This document shows, piece by piece, positions 44,450-56,448 of a stretch of DNA of 64,000 nt. Each line of letters starts with the position of its first letter. Position 1 is the stretch's first letter. A program made the position numbers and the translations under genes. The stretch is from assembly GCA_031308135.1 (NCBI GenBank), contig JAHLJT010004567.1:31903602-31967601 (forward strand), given 5' to 3'. This DNA is from Acheta domesticus (taxonomy: Eukaryota > Arthropoda > Insecta > Orthoptera > Gryllidae). Below the pieces are notes generated by a model that saw only the letters and a list, made by a program, of their open reading frames with translations, was not told the origin of the DNA and did no database searches.

Positions 44450-45900
44450 GCCACGGCGTCGCGTAATGCGTGGTAGGAATTCATTCTCGTTTCGGAGGCT
44501 TAACGGTTTTATGTTCTTCGTCTTCTTTTATGACAAATTGAAGTCTTCGGGCTCCGAATGTTCTTTTTTTTTATTGTTCGGTAATTTTTCTGAAGTGCGT
44601 CTCCGGCACGGTGGTTGAAAGGAGACGTTATTCTGAGAACGCCTTTTTTTCACAGTTGGTTCTTCGGTGATCTATTTCTATCAAATGTATGCCACTGAAG
44701 AATTTTTCTGCAACTTATACGACTAATTTATTCATTATTAAACGTTTTAAGTATTAGATATCCATAATTTTAGCATATTTTTAGCAAATGTTTTTAAACA
44801 AATGTACAGTTATCGTTATATCATCTTTTACGAATTTTTGGGCAACTGTTTTAAAACAACGAATGTACACTTTTCTTTATATCTTATTTTACGAATTGTC
44901 TTAGCCACTCCATTGAATATCTATTGTGAGAAGGCAAGGTATAAAACCAATTGTTCTTTTCCAGAGAGAAGACGTATAAATATTTGACACGCGGCTGAGA
45001 TTTATGACCAAATTGTTTTATGTAGTGTTTGCTTTGGTAATAAATTAACTGAGTTGTTTCGTTTGATTTCGACCAATAAAATATCAATATTTCCTATTTT
45101 TTTCTATTTTCATTCACTTTTACGGCTAGATTATTGTACAATCCTTTCTCATCTCTTGCACAGGCAGACAAGGTTAACTTTCGTGCATTCAACCTTCCCT
45201 TCTTTTAAGACGAAAACTTCACCTGTTCCTTTAAGTGAAATATTTCAGAGCGCAGTAAAATATATTGCTTTCAGTTTGGCACATATAAATGAGTTTGTGC
45301 TAGTGATCTTTGAGGCCACGACATATGTCACTCCAAATGATTTCGCGTTTTGAGAAGTAGAAAAAAATATAAAATTTTCTTAAATAAACAATGAGAAAAT
45401 TACTTTCTTCGACATCTCAGCAAAATGAATTTTTAAATTAAATTGAACTATTCAAGTAACATTCTCAAGCATTTTTCTAAAGCAGTTAATTTAATATTGA
45501 GTAATAGCAATGCGTTTTGGATGTACATGTACCACAAAAGATTTTGAATTTCGAATGGTACATTAATAATATTTCATTGTATGAGAAATCTACAAAGTAA
45601 ATTGTTATATAAATGGGATTTTAATTGCGAGAGTAGAACATAAATCAATGAGACATTAAAAAATTGATTAACTAGTAGATCGATTAAAACCTTTATATTC
45701 CGTGAATAAAAGTTAATTTATTTAATTACGTATCACAAACTAATTTTGCTTCTTACAGTTGAATATTACATGTGATCGTTCTTGTTCAGTCTTCTTTAGC
45801 TTTCATCACTTTTCCTTTCCATTTCATAATGAAAGTTCACAATGAACTTTCATATGTACCAGTGCTCGTAATAACCCCTACATTTAAAATATTTTGTTCT
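44450..45900. other. AT-rich DNA, no feature seen
   Basis: No gene or repeat recognised. Confidence 0.5.
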
Positions 45901-45924
45901 TTCCTCACTGAAACGTGTGATCCA

Positions 45925-46150
45925 GCCCCGATCGACCCAGGCACGTGTCGGCTTGCAGGCTTTCCTTCTCCAGCGCAACTCCACCTCTGCAAGTCCTAAA
46001 CTGGAGACTGGATCCTAACAAGCGTAATACTGTAGTGCTTGTAAGTGTGTACGTGTGTGTGGAATTGGAGAGGGTGGGTCACGGAGCGCGCACGGTCCGT
46101 GACCCATATTTCACGGTACTGCTGCACTACTGATTGATGAGTGATATATA
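45925..46150 (-). mobile_element. SINE-B-related fragment, minus strand
   Basis: GTGTCGGCTTGCAGGCTTTC, CCTTCTCCAGCGC and the GTGTGTACGTGTGTGT segment, then CGCGCACGGTCCGTGACCC, align with the 25115-25500 copy. It is truncated before the head. Confidence 0.6.
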
Positions 46151-46194
46151 CTGATATGCTACTGATTGATGTACTGAATTGCTACTAATTGATA

Positions 46195-46720
46195 AGTGAT
46201 TCTGGGCGCATCAAATGCTGTGGTCGTTAGTCCCATAAGTAGAGTCGGTATGTTTTGTCGCGGGAGGTGGCGGTAATCTTCCTCCGCTGGTTGACGAAAT
46301 CCGGCGCCGATACTACGCCGATTTTCCCCTAACCGGCGGGGCACCGTCCGAACCGGGACAAGCTCCCGACTGGTCTTCCGACAAGTGTGGTAGTTTAGTG
46401 TATGTGAGTGTATGTGAGTGTAAGTGTGTGTAAGTAAGGAGTGAGTAAAGGACGGAAGAGAGTTTTGTAAGAGGAAGGAAAGGTCGTGCTTGGCCCGTTT
46501 GTTAGAGTTCTGCTCCGGCATCCGCCGGGTGGTGATCGAAAAAAAAAATGAAAACTACCGATCAGAGCTGCCGGCAGCTGGAATTCCCCTCCAAACAGCG
46601 GCTGCATTCGACCTAAATGTCTAGGTAGTGTCGAAAATCCTGACACCATCAGTACTCGAACCCTCGGACCTTTCTGACAGAGGCACTAGATTGACATCAG
46701 TTGATACCCTGAACCAATTT
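46195..46720 (-). mobile_element. SINE-B copy, minus strand, reference full-length
   Basis: About 525 bp, and the clearest complete copy. Tail: ATTCTGGGCGCATCAAATGC and GTCGTTAGTCCCATAAG. Middle: GGAGGTGGCGGTAATCTTCC and GGGACAAGCTCCCGACTGG. GT-rich part: 46395-46440. Then GTTCTGCTCCGGCATCC, GATCAGAGCTGCCGGCAGC and AACAGCGGCTGCATTCGACC. It ends at the complement of box B (GTACTCGAACCCTCGGACC) and the tRNA-like head. The tail end runs into TACTAATTGATAAGTGATTC repeats. Confidence 0.88.
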
Positions 46721-46759
46721 TACCAATACCTGGTACTGATTATAGAACCTGATAATGAT

Positions 46760-47400
46760 AGAAATCTACTGATCATAGTAGCCGTCCGCTAGAATCCACC
46801 ACCAAACAGCGCTGCGGCGGTTCGACTCAGCTACGTACTAGTATAAAAAACCGCCATCGTTCGGTCTCGCGCCCTAGGACCTCCGGATAAAAGATGCAGC
46901 AGGGACATTAATGTAACCATTGATGTCAGTAGCCTGAAGGTAAGTTTTGGGAGCCGCTCTTCCACGGGGCAGGCGGGCGAACGAAGGTGTACTTTCGGTT
47001 GGGCGGGTGAAGCTGTCATCATTCTCCTCTAGACCGGTTGAATTAGTCCCAGCTACGTCCTGGCATCGAAAAATCTCCAACGTCCGCTCTCGATCCCTAG
47101 GACCTCCGTATAAAAGATGCGGCTGGGACATTAGTGTCGCCATTGAGTCATCGCAGTAGCCGGGAGGTGAGTTTTGGAGCCGCTCTTCCACGGGCCAGGC
47201 AGGCGGACGATCCCTAGGACCTCCGTATAAAAGATGCTGCAGGGACATTAGCGTCGCCATTGCTGTCATCGCAGTAACCGGAAGGTTAGTTTTGGTGCCG
47301 CTCTTCTTTGGTGCCGCATCGAGGTAGCCGGGAGGTGAATTTTGGAGCTGCTCTTCCACTGGCCAGGACGAAGGTATACTTTCGGATGAGCGGGGGGAAA
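46760..47400. repeat. Tandem units grown from SINE-B fragments
   Basis: SINE-B pieces (near 46775-46880 and 47025-47105) are joined to a shared module (GACCTCCGTATAAAAGATGC, GGGACATTAGTGTCGCC, GTGAGTTTTGGAGCCGCTC). CCCTAGGACCTCC recurs near 46870, 47095 and 47212, giving spacings of about 226 and 117. TATAAAAG occurs in two copies but is probably incidental. Confidence 0.75.
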
Positions 47401-47404
47401 AGCT

Positions 47405-47660
47405 GTCATCGCAGCGCGGCGCGGCGCGGGCAGGTGCCCTGGAGACCACGCGGCCGCGCCGGCGACGATCGCGCGCATCGACCAGTTCTAATCCCATCCG
47501 CTGCCAGATGCAGCGCCGCCCGCGCGTCTCCCCCTCCCCCCCCGCCTCAGCGTGCGCACGCGTGCGTCACAGCCCCCGCCGCTCCCTCCGCGCCCACCCG
47601 CCGCCAGGGCTGCGCCACGCCGCGGGGGGACGGCGACTCAGCTCACCACAGGCAAATACC
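47405..47660. other. CpG island
   Basis: Dense CpG (GCGCGGCGCGGCGCGGGC near 47414). No frame recognised. A promoter island is possible. Confidence 0.3.
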
Positions 47661-47923
47661 ATAGAGGCAATACAGGGCACTCGGTGATATAACGGGAGAC
47701 CCTTGAAGCTAGCGACTCGACCTGTCATGACCATTGCGATATCAAATACGAAGTGTATAAGTTTCAAAGATTTTTTGATTACCATTATGTTTACACACGT
47801 TTGGCAGAGTGATTCGAAAGTTATTGTGTATGTTTTTCGCAGAGTGATTCGAATGTTATGTATTGAAATTTGAATTAGAGATTTTTCCAGGTCACGCCAG
47901 TAGGTTCGCTGTTGTGCCGTGTT

Positions 47924-48127
47924 TTTTTAAGGTCGCATCAACTACTGGGTCATTAGCGACTACTATTGGATGTAATGTTATGGTATGAGGATGAAACGAT
48001 ATGGTGATGATAGAGGGGGAAAAGACGAACACATACAACCATGCCCTAAGGCGGGAGTCGAACCCGCAACCCCACGGTCCAAGGTCACTACGGCACTACT
48101 GGCTTAGCGATCTCGGCCACGGGGCCG
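47924..48127 (-). mobile_element. SINE-A copy, minus strand
   Basis: The complement of the 9213-9417 element along its full length, with a better kept box B (GGTTCGACTCCCGCC on the minus strand), box A (GTGGCCGAGATCGC) and a tail ending GATGCGACCTTAAAAAAA. No clear target duplication is seen. Confidence 0.9.
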
Positions 48128-48194
48128 TTGTCTCCCATTAAAAGTATGAGAAAGGTTCAAAGTGTCCTGTATTGTCTACAAAGTATTGCCACAG

Positions 48195-48430
48195 GCCGTC
48201 CGGATGATTTAGCTCAGAGCTAGCTGCGTCGCTGTCTCTGCAGGAGGGAGTTCTCTGACCGAGAGATCCTACTGTTGGCTGTCCTACAAACGTTGGCGGA
48301 TTGTAGATATTAGCTAGACAGTGGCCCATTCAGTTTCTGTCTTGAAGAGAATCCTAGCGGCAGGCTGCTCTAATCCTTTTGCGTAATTTCTCCGATCAAT
48401 ACCACACGAATGCTAGGCAATGCGCTAACA
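48195..48430 (+). mobile_element. SINE-B 5' half, plus strand
   Basis: A tRNA-like head followed by AGACAGTGGCCCATTCAG, GAAGAGAATCCTAGCGGCAG, TTTCTCCGATCAATACC and GCTAACAAACTGGC. It stops before the central body. Confidence 0.7.
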
Positions 48431-48799
48431 AACTGGCTACGAACCGTGCGTCTTCCTCTTTGTCCCCTTCTTATGCAATCACACACTGATTTTTACGAGC
48501 CTATCTCACATCTCTGGAGAGCAGCCGGCAGTTTACAGTTTGTTCCGGCTTGGGCGCTGCCTCACTGGAGGAGATACCTGGCGAGAAATTCTCCGCTAGC
48601 TGTCATGGTTGCCGCCAGATCTCTCCATTCAGCAGGGAAGAAATCATTGCCATCTCCCGAGATAAAACATTCTTTACACTAGCGGAACTATAAGTTAATA
48701 TTCTCGGAGACAATCAATCAGTGAATCAAAGGCGGTCGATACACACGAGACGTTACACAAGCAGTTTTATCGCCCTGAATAGCTTTTATAATTGAATAA

Positions 48800-49185
48800 T
48801 GATTTTGGGTGTGTCAAAGTTTTGGTTAATTAGTCTCGTTAGTGTAGTACATGTTATATCCTGATAATTAGTGATATCTTATATTTAGTTTATTATATAT
48901 TATCCAGATATCACCCCTCCCCTGCGGTCACAAGCTCAACGCGGATAAAGATCTAAACTCTCGACTTGAGTGGGAGTACATCGCTTGGGTGTGAGTATGA
49001 AGATCAAGGAAGGAAAGTTATCTCTCGGAGCTTGCTACTCCAGTATTCGCCTACTGTAGATCGGAGAAACCACCGAAAACTACCGATCCGAGCTGTTGAG
49101 CCCTTGATTTTTCTTCAAACAATGCTTGAATTCGTCCCAGTTATGTAACTAGTGTCGAAAATCCGTCTCCGTGGGGTCTTGATAT
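48800..49185 (-). mobile_element. SINE-B copy, minus strand, internally altered
   Basis: Tail GGGTGTGTCAAAGTTTTGG and AATTAGTCTCGTTAGTG, then a short duplicated stretch around 48860-48920. The body (GAGTGGGAGTACATCG, GATCGGAGAAACCACCG, AGTGTCGAAAATCCG) breaks off at the start of the head. Confidence 0.75.
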
Positions 49186-49189
49186 ATCT

Positions 49190-50260
49190 ACCCTCTATGA
49201 ATTTATCATTTTTGTTGGCAATGACCCAAGATAATTCACTATTTTGGAGTTTTTATCTTCCTTGAATACTTAATCGGCATGTCGGCTATTGATCTTTTAA
49301 GACGAAATTATCATATGCATGTAACAATTAAGTTGTGCATTATATAATTTGCAAATTGATAGCTCCATATTTTATTGAGTCGATACCAAAAACAATAAGC
49401 TCTAAAGAAAATATTAGAAAATACAGTCCAATCATCAAATAACCAAGGTCAACATACAAATAATTGTTCATAAAACATTCAACTTTTTAGAATTTTTGTA
49501 TAAAAATGTCAATGTTATACCTAAATGTAACAAAGTAAGACCCATGAGGAATGGGATATAAGAGAAAGATAAGCAAAGCGTCACGAGGCGTTTTGGCAGA
49601 AATGAACGAGGTCGAGCGGCGACGCAAATCTCAGCGGGAGACGATGATGGGTTTAGTGGCGGGCGGAGGGGCCGAGAGAATGGACCAGCGAACGTCACCT
49701 GCCGCTCCGTGTGACATGTGACAGCGGTCGACAGAAGCCCCTGGGGTGTTTGGAGACAATGGTTTAGGCGGCCGTGGGGGTGGATCGAGCCTGGGGGCCG
49801 AGATGCGAGGAACAGGTGCAGAGGTAGAATACAAGAGAAGAATGTGACAGGAGAACGGAAAGTACAGGATATGTGATGATGGATGATGTGAACTGTGCTT
49901 GATATGGAAATTAATGAGGTACACAATGGCCACATGCGAGTACAAAAAGAAAAGTTGAGGAAGTACGAGGATGACAAATAGCAAAAAGACGGACGAGGCA
50001 GACGAGAACGTGGTAGAAGAGAAGGAGAACCGGAAGGCCGTCGTGAACTCAGAGAGGGAAAATGAGAGGTCGGAAAGAAAGGGCAAAGGGAATGAAAAGA
50101 CGAGGGATAAGGCAAGCGAGAATGCGACAAACAAGGAGGAAGACTTGAATCACAGGTGGATAATAAAGTCATGGAACTTGCTCTCAAAGGACTTATCGGG
50201 AACAAATTGAGAATTAAAGTGGTTAAGCGACAAGGGAGTGAGCTACAACGGGAATGACAA
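49190..50260. other. Unique DNA, purine-leaning from 49560
   Basis: The minus strand is open for 271 codons (49468-50283) and is Ser/Pro/Leu-rich without recognisable domains. I see no gene signature and regard the frame as a result of purine bias. Confidence 0.35.
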
Positions 50261-50264
50261 AGCG

Positions 50265-50560
50265 GGTGGGTGGACACTGGCAAGCGGCAAGGTAGGCAAC
50301 CGGCGAGGTGGGCAACCGGCTAGGCGGGCAACCGGCAAGGCGGGCAATCGGCAAGGCGGGCGACCGGCAAGGCGGGCGACCGGCAAGGCGGGCGACCGGC
50401 AAGGCGGGCGACCGGCAAGGCGGGCGACCGGCAAGGCGGGCGACCGGAAAGGCGGGCGACCGGAAAGGCGGGCCACCGGAAAGGCGGGCAACCGGCAAGG
50501 AGGGCAACCGGCAAGGAGGGCAACCGGCAAGGCGGGCAACCGGCATGGCAGGCAAGGGGT
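50265..50560. repeat. 16-bp minisatellite
   Basis: About 17 units of ACCGGCAAGGCGGGCA. The centre carries GGCGACC and the flanks GGCAACC, and a GACCGGAAAGG variant occupies three units. All frames stay open on both strands because the unit has no stops. Products such as GRPARRATGKAGD repeats are artefacts. Confidence 0.95.
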
Positions 50561-50599
50561 AGGGGTGAGCCGTAGGGTGGGTCGCACGCAAGCGGTTAT

Positions 50600-50925
50600 G
50601 CAGAGAGGGGTGCGAACCACCCAGCAGGCGCGCGGCGCGGGCGGCGCGGGCCGCGTGAGTAATGCGTTGCGTCCCCGGGGATAGATTCCTCCGGCGCTCG
50701 ATATCGTGCGCGCACAGCCTCCGCCGCCGCGCGCTTCATTAATCTAAATCCCAGCGCGCGCCGCCTCGCGCAGCTTCCGGCCGCCTCCCCCCCCCCCAGG
50801 CCCCCTCGCTCAGCCCCGCGTCATCACGTGCCTCGCACCCCGCCCCGCCCCGCCCCGCCCCGCCCCTTGCGGCATCGACCGCGTACCCACATCGCTTCGG
50901 CGTGGGAATAGGTTAGTGGGGAACG
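50600..50925. promoter_or_regulatory. CpG-island promoter candidate with GC boxes and E-box
   Basis: Dense CpG, a CACGTG E-box in TCATCACGTGCC (50821-50832), and five tandem CCCCG units giving Sp1-type GC boxes at about 50838-50866. No TATA box or exon is identified. Direction unknown. Confidence 0.35.
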
Positions 50926-51590
50926 GCAGGTTTTTCTCGTGGATGAATCAAATGGCCTTTGTTTCTCCTTGAAGCGATAGGATGACTATAAAACGAAATG
51001 TTAGAATAGTTTTAGGCTCTGACGATCCTGTATGCTTAAATTTTTTGCAAGGCAACAAACTAAGGTAGTCAGCAACTTATGAATTCGGGATATAAAAGGT
51101 TAATTAAAATTAATTAAACAACGCACCACACTCACCTCTTACCTCTATTTGAATCACTATTTCCTGTTTCCCCGGACTCCAGATCCGTGGCTGTAGTCCC
51201 GTGGTTCCCAAAGAATGTGTCGAGGCGCCACAATGTGCCGAGAAATGCATTTGATGAGAGGCAAAATAAATTAAACGTTGAGTTTCTAGGACTGCGCAAT
51301 TATATTACAACTAAGTCTATTAAACATAATCTGACTGTAATTAGTGTATTGTAGCAATTTAATGGAAAATATGGGCGTGTTTACTTTTACACAAAATGAG
51401 TAATAAAATACGTTAGAGATAATGCAGCAAACATCCTTCACTCACAAAAGAAAGTCGCTTAGGTTTTTTTTTTTTAAATAACCACATGTTTCAATTTCTA
51501 ACGCAGACAGATCTGCTTCTACAATACAGGTGTGCTGCAAATTTCTGCATGAGAAAAGTGTGTGCTGCGTGGCAAACTGGTTTGATTGTT
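50926..51590. other. AT-rich DNA, no feature seen
   Basis: No gene or repeat recognised. Confidence 0.5.
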
Positions 51591-51599
51591 TGACTGATT

Positions 51600-52105
51600 A
51601 CTAGTGATTCTGGGCATGCCAACTACTAAGATGTAAGTAAAGTGCATGTTTTTTCATTGGGAGTTGCGATGGTCATGCGACTCTGGATGGCGGCCTACCG
51701 TCGGCTAGCGGGGATTTCCTAATCAGGTATCTCCCACCTGCGGGGCACCACCCCAGCCGGAACAAGCTCTAAGCTCTCGACCAGTCTCCCACCATGTGTG
51801 GTAGTGTAGTGCATGGAAATGCAAGTGAGGATAGGTCAAGGAATGGGAAGGAAAGATTGCACGCGATCCGTGGCCCGTTTGATAGGATACTGCTCCGGCA
51901 TTTGCCTGGCATTGATCGGAGAAACTTCCTCAAACTACCGATCAGAGCAGCCGGACGTTAGAATTCTCCTCCAGACAGCGACAGAGCACGACTCAGCTAT
52001 ATTTCTAGAGTCGAAAATCCTGCCACTGACGGGACTCGAACTCCCAGGACTTCCCAGTAGGAGGCCCTATATCTCCTTCAGTTTATACCCTCAGCCACCT
52101 TCTCC
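51600..52105 (-). mobile_element. SINE-B copy, minus strand, full length
   Basis: About 505 bp: tail (GATTCTGGGCATGCCAACTA), GGTATCTCCCACCTGCGGGG, GCTCTAAGCTCTCGACCAG, GGCCCGTTTGATAGGATAC, TGATCGGAGAAACTTCC, GATCAGAGCAGCCGGACG, TTCTCCTCCAGACAGCG, then the complement of box B (GGGACTCGAACTCCC) and the head. There is little GT expansion. Confidence 0.88.
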
Positions 52106-52109
52106 GGTC

Positions 52110-53280
52110 CAAAATGGTTTCAGAACCTCTGCTTACCGTAGTCATTCCACTTACCTCTCGCCATCGTTCTTCACATCAATACTTTTTCAACAAAGTGCAG
52201 TTCCTTAGTCGCTCTGATCCTCTTAATTCCTTGCGCTTTCTATGGCTTCATGCAATTTCCCCCTGCTGCAAATCAGGCTCTCTGATCTCGGTGTGAAAGA
52301 AATGACCGCGTTATTCGTTTTAACTCAACATGACTTACCAACTTTCACTTGTCTTCTTCTTCGCGCAGTGTGGTTGTTTCTGGCAACGACGTCGTTTCCT
52401 TGTTTACCAACTGTCCACAATGGAGTATTGTAACCAGTAGATCTTGTCAACATTTTATTGTTTCAACAGTTATCCCTATTCCACACTTTTGAACAAGTTT
52501 GAAGTTACGAAGGATAGTCTACGTTATCCTGTGCTATGCATTGTAATTAATTCCGTCTTTTTGTCTATTCATTAAATATATTTTCTCATCACCTTAAATT
52601 ATACATCTGCATCTAAAATGATAAACAGGAAATAAAATGTCTACAATACGATTAAAAATACTATTTTTCGATAGATAGTACAATGAGGATTTTCTGTTGT
52701 TGTTGTTGTTGTTTTTGAGAATAGCGTAATTGCTTATATTTATTAACGTAGAGAACCTTAGCAAGACCTATGGTAAAAATATTGATTTTAATGAATAATT
52801 TAGTTTGCAAAATATCGTCCATTTACATTTCTAAGAACAGGATGTCAGAATTGCTTTCTGATGAACAGGTAAATCTTGCAAAGTAAAATGTTAACTGCAA
52901 CATCTAAAAATACAAGTTTTACAAAAAGAAAAATAACTTTGAGAACGCCTCTCCACTGACGGCGTAACGACGTAAATCTATTTTTTAATCTTGCTATTTA
53001 TCGACCTAATATTTAATAGCGAGGTGTGAACACAAAGCAATGAAAAAAAACACATTAGTTTTTGCGTTGCTCACTGTTTGTAAAGTATTGATAAAACACC
53101 AGTGTTCAATACGTATAAATAATTTCATCTCTTTTGATTTTTAAGTGTAATAACCTTATTTTTAACTGAAGATTGACAATCTACTCGTACTTCATTGATT
53201 GATTCATTGAGAGAATGCTTTTGAAATCCGTTTCAAAATGTTCATGCCATTAAGAAAGCACTGTAAGGTCTCGTCTGAAT
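52110..53280. other. AT-rich DNA with a short TTG repeat
   Basis: A TTG repeat of about six units lies at 52695-52713. No gene recognised. Confidence 0.45.
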
Positions 53281-53284
53281 TCAC

Positions 53285-53704
53285 ATGAACGAAATCGATT
53301 CTTTCCAGTCGAAAAGCGAACTGTCTTACTCTTCAGTCAGAAAGCAGCGGAAAAGATTTCTAGCTAAATCGCTTTGCAGTGTGGAACAGCTCCACGAGCA
53401 GAAAAGTTTACTTCCAGAGAAAAAGAAGTGGGGAAATGCGGGAGTTTCAAGCGCAGTCTTAAAGAGTGAAGAGAATTTTAAGAGAGAAGCAGTGGTAGAC
53501 GAACTTAATTCAATTTCTTTTCTCTTTCGTAGCTGTTCGCTTGCAGTTGAAAACATGGAAATGCCCCTAGCCGGGTTAGGATTTCACTTTCAAAGGGGAG
53601 GAGGACTTGCTTTTCAGAAACTGATTTACGATGTAGAGAGCACTTGTTCCATGGGCCATTGGGATATCGAGAAACTCACGAAAATAATGCCACCTAGTAT
53701 GTGA
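53285..53704 (+). CDS. Unassigned ORF, 139 residues
   Basis: I do not recognise this ORF. It is the longest frame here in ordinary, non-repetitive AT-rich DNA, and its composition is protein-like (Lys/Glu/Ser mix, one Trp in each half, no low complexity). No signal peptide, membrane segment or known motif is visible. No promoter, donor or acceptor is obvious. It may be an exon, a transposon remnant or chance. Confidence 0.13.
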   Translation: MNEIDSFQSKSELSYSSVRKQRKRFLAKSLCSVEQLHEQKSLLPEKKKWGNAGVSSAVLKSEENFKREAVVDELNSISFLFRSCSLAVENMEMPLAGLGFHFQRGGGLAFQKLIYDVESTCSMGHWDIEKLTKIMPPSM

Positions 53705-54480
53705 TTGGTCAATAAAAATAGTGGTGTTTAGTTTTGAAGGATTGATAATATCAAAATTAAATTGGTAACATTTAATTGTATGATTAGCATTCAGTGACTA
53801 TGTTAGGTAAACACTTTTATTGGTCTGTCGTTTTTTCCAAACCAATTTGAAGAAAAAATTTAAATCTATTGTAATTTACACCTCTTTCTTGTCATTTAAA
53901 AATAATATATTTATACACTACCACCATGTGTTTTCTATATTCCGCATTTCTGGAAGTTACACTACAAAAACAACTCGATATCTTAAGGGAAAAAAGAAAT
54001 AACAAATAATAAAGCACCTTAGGAAGAGCATTTACTTGGTTTCTAGTGTTCGTTCTGCGTTCCAAGCTATGATTTACTTTCTAAGATTCACATTAATGAA
54101 ATATTTTAGTTCTTTGGCGAATATTACAATCGTCAATAGATTCGTACTCTTACGCTAGGCTAGAGCTGTGCTATAAGCAAAAAAACCTGCCAAAAAATAA
54201 CAAGAAATATTCACCAGGAGAATTCGTTCTATATAATCCCCAATTGGAAATTTACTCTCTTGTGTTGTCAAAAATTGAGAAAAACTATACTCCTCCATTG
54301 AAAATTCTAAGTAAACAAGCAGCAATCGTATTCGGAGTCTGTTGTTCAGAAAGAGCAAAATTCCAGAAGGAAATTTTAAAACTTGTGAAGAGTACTAGTG
54401 TCGAAGCTGTGGCTATCTGAAATTCGGTCTGCCCATTCCGTCTACGTAAACTAAGTGATAATTCTTGCTGTATCGGACGC
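53705..54480. other. AT-rich DNA, no feature seen
   Basis: No gene or repeat recognised. Confidence 0.45.
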
Positions 54481-54599
54481 AGCAGTGACGTTCGGGAAAC
54501 TTCATACCGCCGAGGCGCAGAATTCAACGGCTGCGTAGCCGCTACAGCCTGCGTCAATTTCGGCGGCGTTTTCTCTTTCTCCCTGTCCAGCCCTCCCCA

Positions 54600-55085
54600 T
54601 GAGCCTGGCGCGCGCCCACCCTCCTTTCAGTGTAGGCCGAAATATACGGCTTTCCCGCCCGCCCTCGCCCCCTCCCACCCTGCCCCAAGCCCCATCCCCG
54701 GTCCTGCCCTCACCCGCCTTCTGCCGTCCCGCTCGCCCCCAACCGCTCCTGCTCGCACCCACCCGCTCCTGCTCGTTCCTGCTTGCTCCTGCCCGCTCCT
54801 GCCCGCCCCTGCCCGTCCCTACCCCCATACCGGCCCCTGCCCCCTAACCTCCCCTTGCCCGCCCCTACCCGCCCCTTGCCCTCTCCTACCCGCCCTTTGC
54901 CCGCTCCTGCCCGCTCCTGCCCGCCCCTGCCCGCCACTGCCCACCCCTGCCCGCCACTGCCCGCCACTGCCCGTCCCTGCCCGCCCCTGTCCCACCCTTC
55001 CTCCTCTTGCCCGCTCCTGCCCGCCCCTTACCCGCTCCTGCCCGCCCCCTCCCGCTCTCGACCTCCTCCGCCCGCCCTCGGCCAC
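54600..55085. repeat. C-rich ~10-bp minisatellite
   Basis: CCCGCTCCTG and CCCGCCCCTG units repeat with slippage. It is the only large array here with C rather than G on the plus strand. Frames up to 151 codons are compositional. Confidence 0.88.
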
Positions 55086-55089
55086 CCCG

Positions 55090-56440
55090 CCCACGCCTTT
55101 CGGAAACAAGTTGCGCTCTTTCGATTAGCACATTGCCCGCCCTCTGCCGAAGCGAAGCGAAGCGGAACGCGCGATTTTCGTTTGTTTACGAATGGTCGAG
55201 GGAGAGCTGTGAAAAGCGTGGAGAAAAAAATTGAGTGACTTTTGATCGACTGCAATTCACATTGCCGACGATGATCGTCTTTTAGTGTTGTAATGAGGCA
55301 CATGTAGGAGAGCAGGTTTCGTCCCCTTGAAAGCTGTAAAATTTGTTCGTCGATATAATCGTTTGAGAAAAATTGTTATTGGTGGATGTTTGATTCTTCA
55401 ATTCATTGTTTGTTTTTTTTCTCAGGCATTTTGAGCCCCATCCAGCTTTGCGCCTGGATAATGACATTTCTCTTTTGAGTTACGACGACTTACTTCAACA
55501 TTTATATATTGACATTGTGCGGAAGCTTGTTCATTCCATTGTGTTTCCATTTAACAAGTGCATTAGGATGGTTGTCAAAGAAGAAAGATTAGTACTATTT
55601 TTAGAATTTTGATGTTTTACAATTTTGACTAAAAGTTTAAATCATACTTGCTTACTTCACAAAAGTGTTCCTTTGACATTCATTACGAAGTATGAAAAGC
55701 AGAAATCGGAACTTCAGTGCCTAACTTGAAGAACTTTTCGGAATCACCTAATTATCAATCTATCGTGGAATAAATGGAATCCAACATTTTGTATGGTTAA
55801 GAATTTAACACTTCGTGCAATACTTTCCTTATAGTTGCAAATAATTAGTTTCGAAAAAGGATTGAAATTCTATTTCTTTGCCTTCATTTTTTGTTATATA
55901 AGTTCTAGTGTTTGCTTCAGCGTGTAATCTAATAATATTATTTCTTTTGCAGGTAAGTTGATTGATGATTTTACTTGGAGTAGTGCAGGAGTACTGCGGT
56001 AGTCACTTCCCGAAAAGAGGGTAAGTACAAAACAGAATCGGGGGCTAAAATAATATTTGAAAATGGTTCATACACACGACGAAATATCGTGTCATTGGAA
56101 AGCATTAAAATCGATAGAACTAAATACCATTTTTAAAGGCAGAACTTGTCAATTTTTTTTCCAAATCTCTTATAATTGATTTTATTTCCTGAATCAGAAA
56201 GTTTCGTGTAATCCACTAATATGCACTCGTCTTCTGTTATGAAATCAGAACCTCAGTTCTTAAATTCATTGATTGTTAAGTATTTGTAAAAATGAAAGTC
56301 ATTATTGCAAAATGTACTGGAGAATAATGTCTCAATTTTAATTACAATTTAAACCCGATGTTGACAACAAATATACTTCTAAATGAAATTTTAGTTCGCT
56401 TTAATGAAATGTCATGAGAAATGAAAACGCGGGCTGGCGG
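55090..56440. other. AT-rich DNA, no gene recognised
   Basis: GAAGCGAAGCGAAGCGGAA near 55149 is a short pentamer run. Nothing else is recognised. Confidence 0.45.
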
Positions 56441-56448
56441 TTACGAAA

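Noticed and set aside
46860..47240. TATAAAAG boxes as promoters
   Set aside because: They are inside a tandemly copied module next to SINE fragments, with no start site or exon following.
50265..50560. CRISPR-like regular repeats
   Set aside because: The units are contiguous 16-bp tandem copies without unique spacers, in a eukaryotic context. The same applies to the 18-, 20- and 80-bp arrays.
50243..50684. Arg/Gly-rich frames resembling RGG-type proteins
   Set aside because: They translate a 16-bp minisatellite that is open in several frames on both strands.
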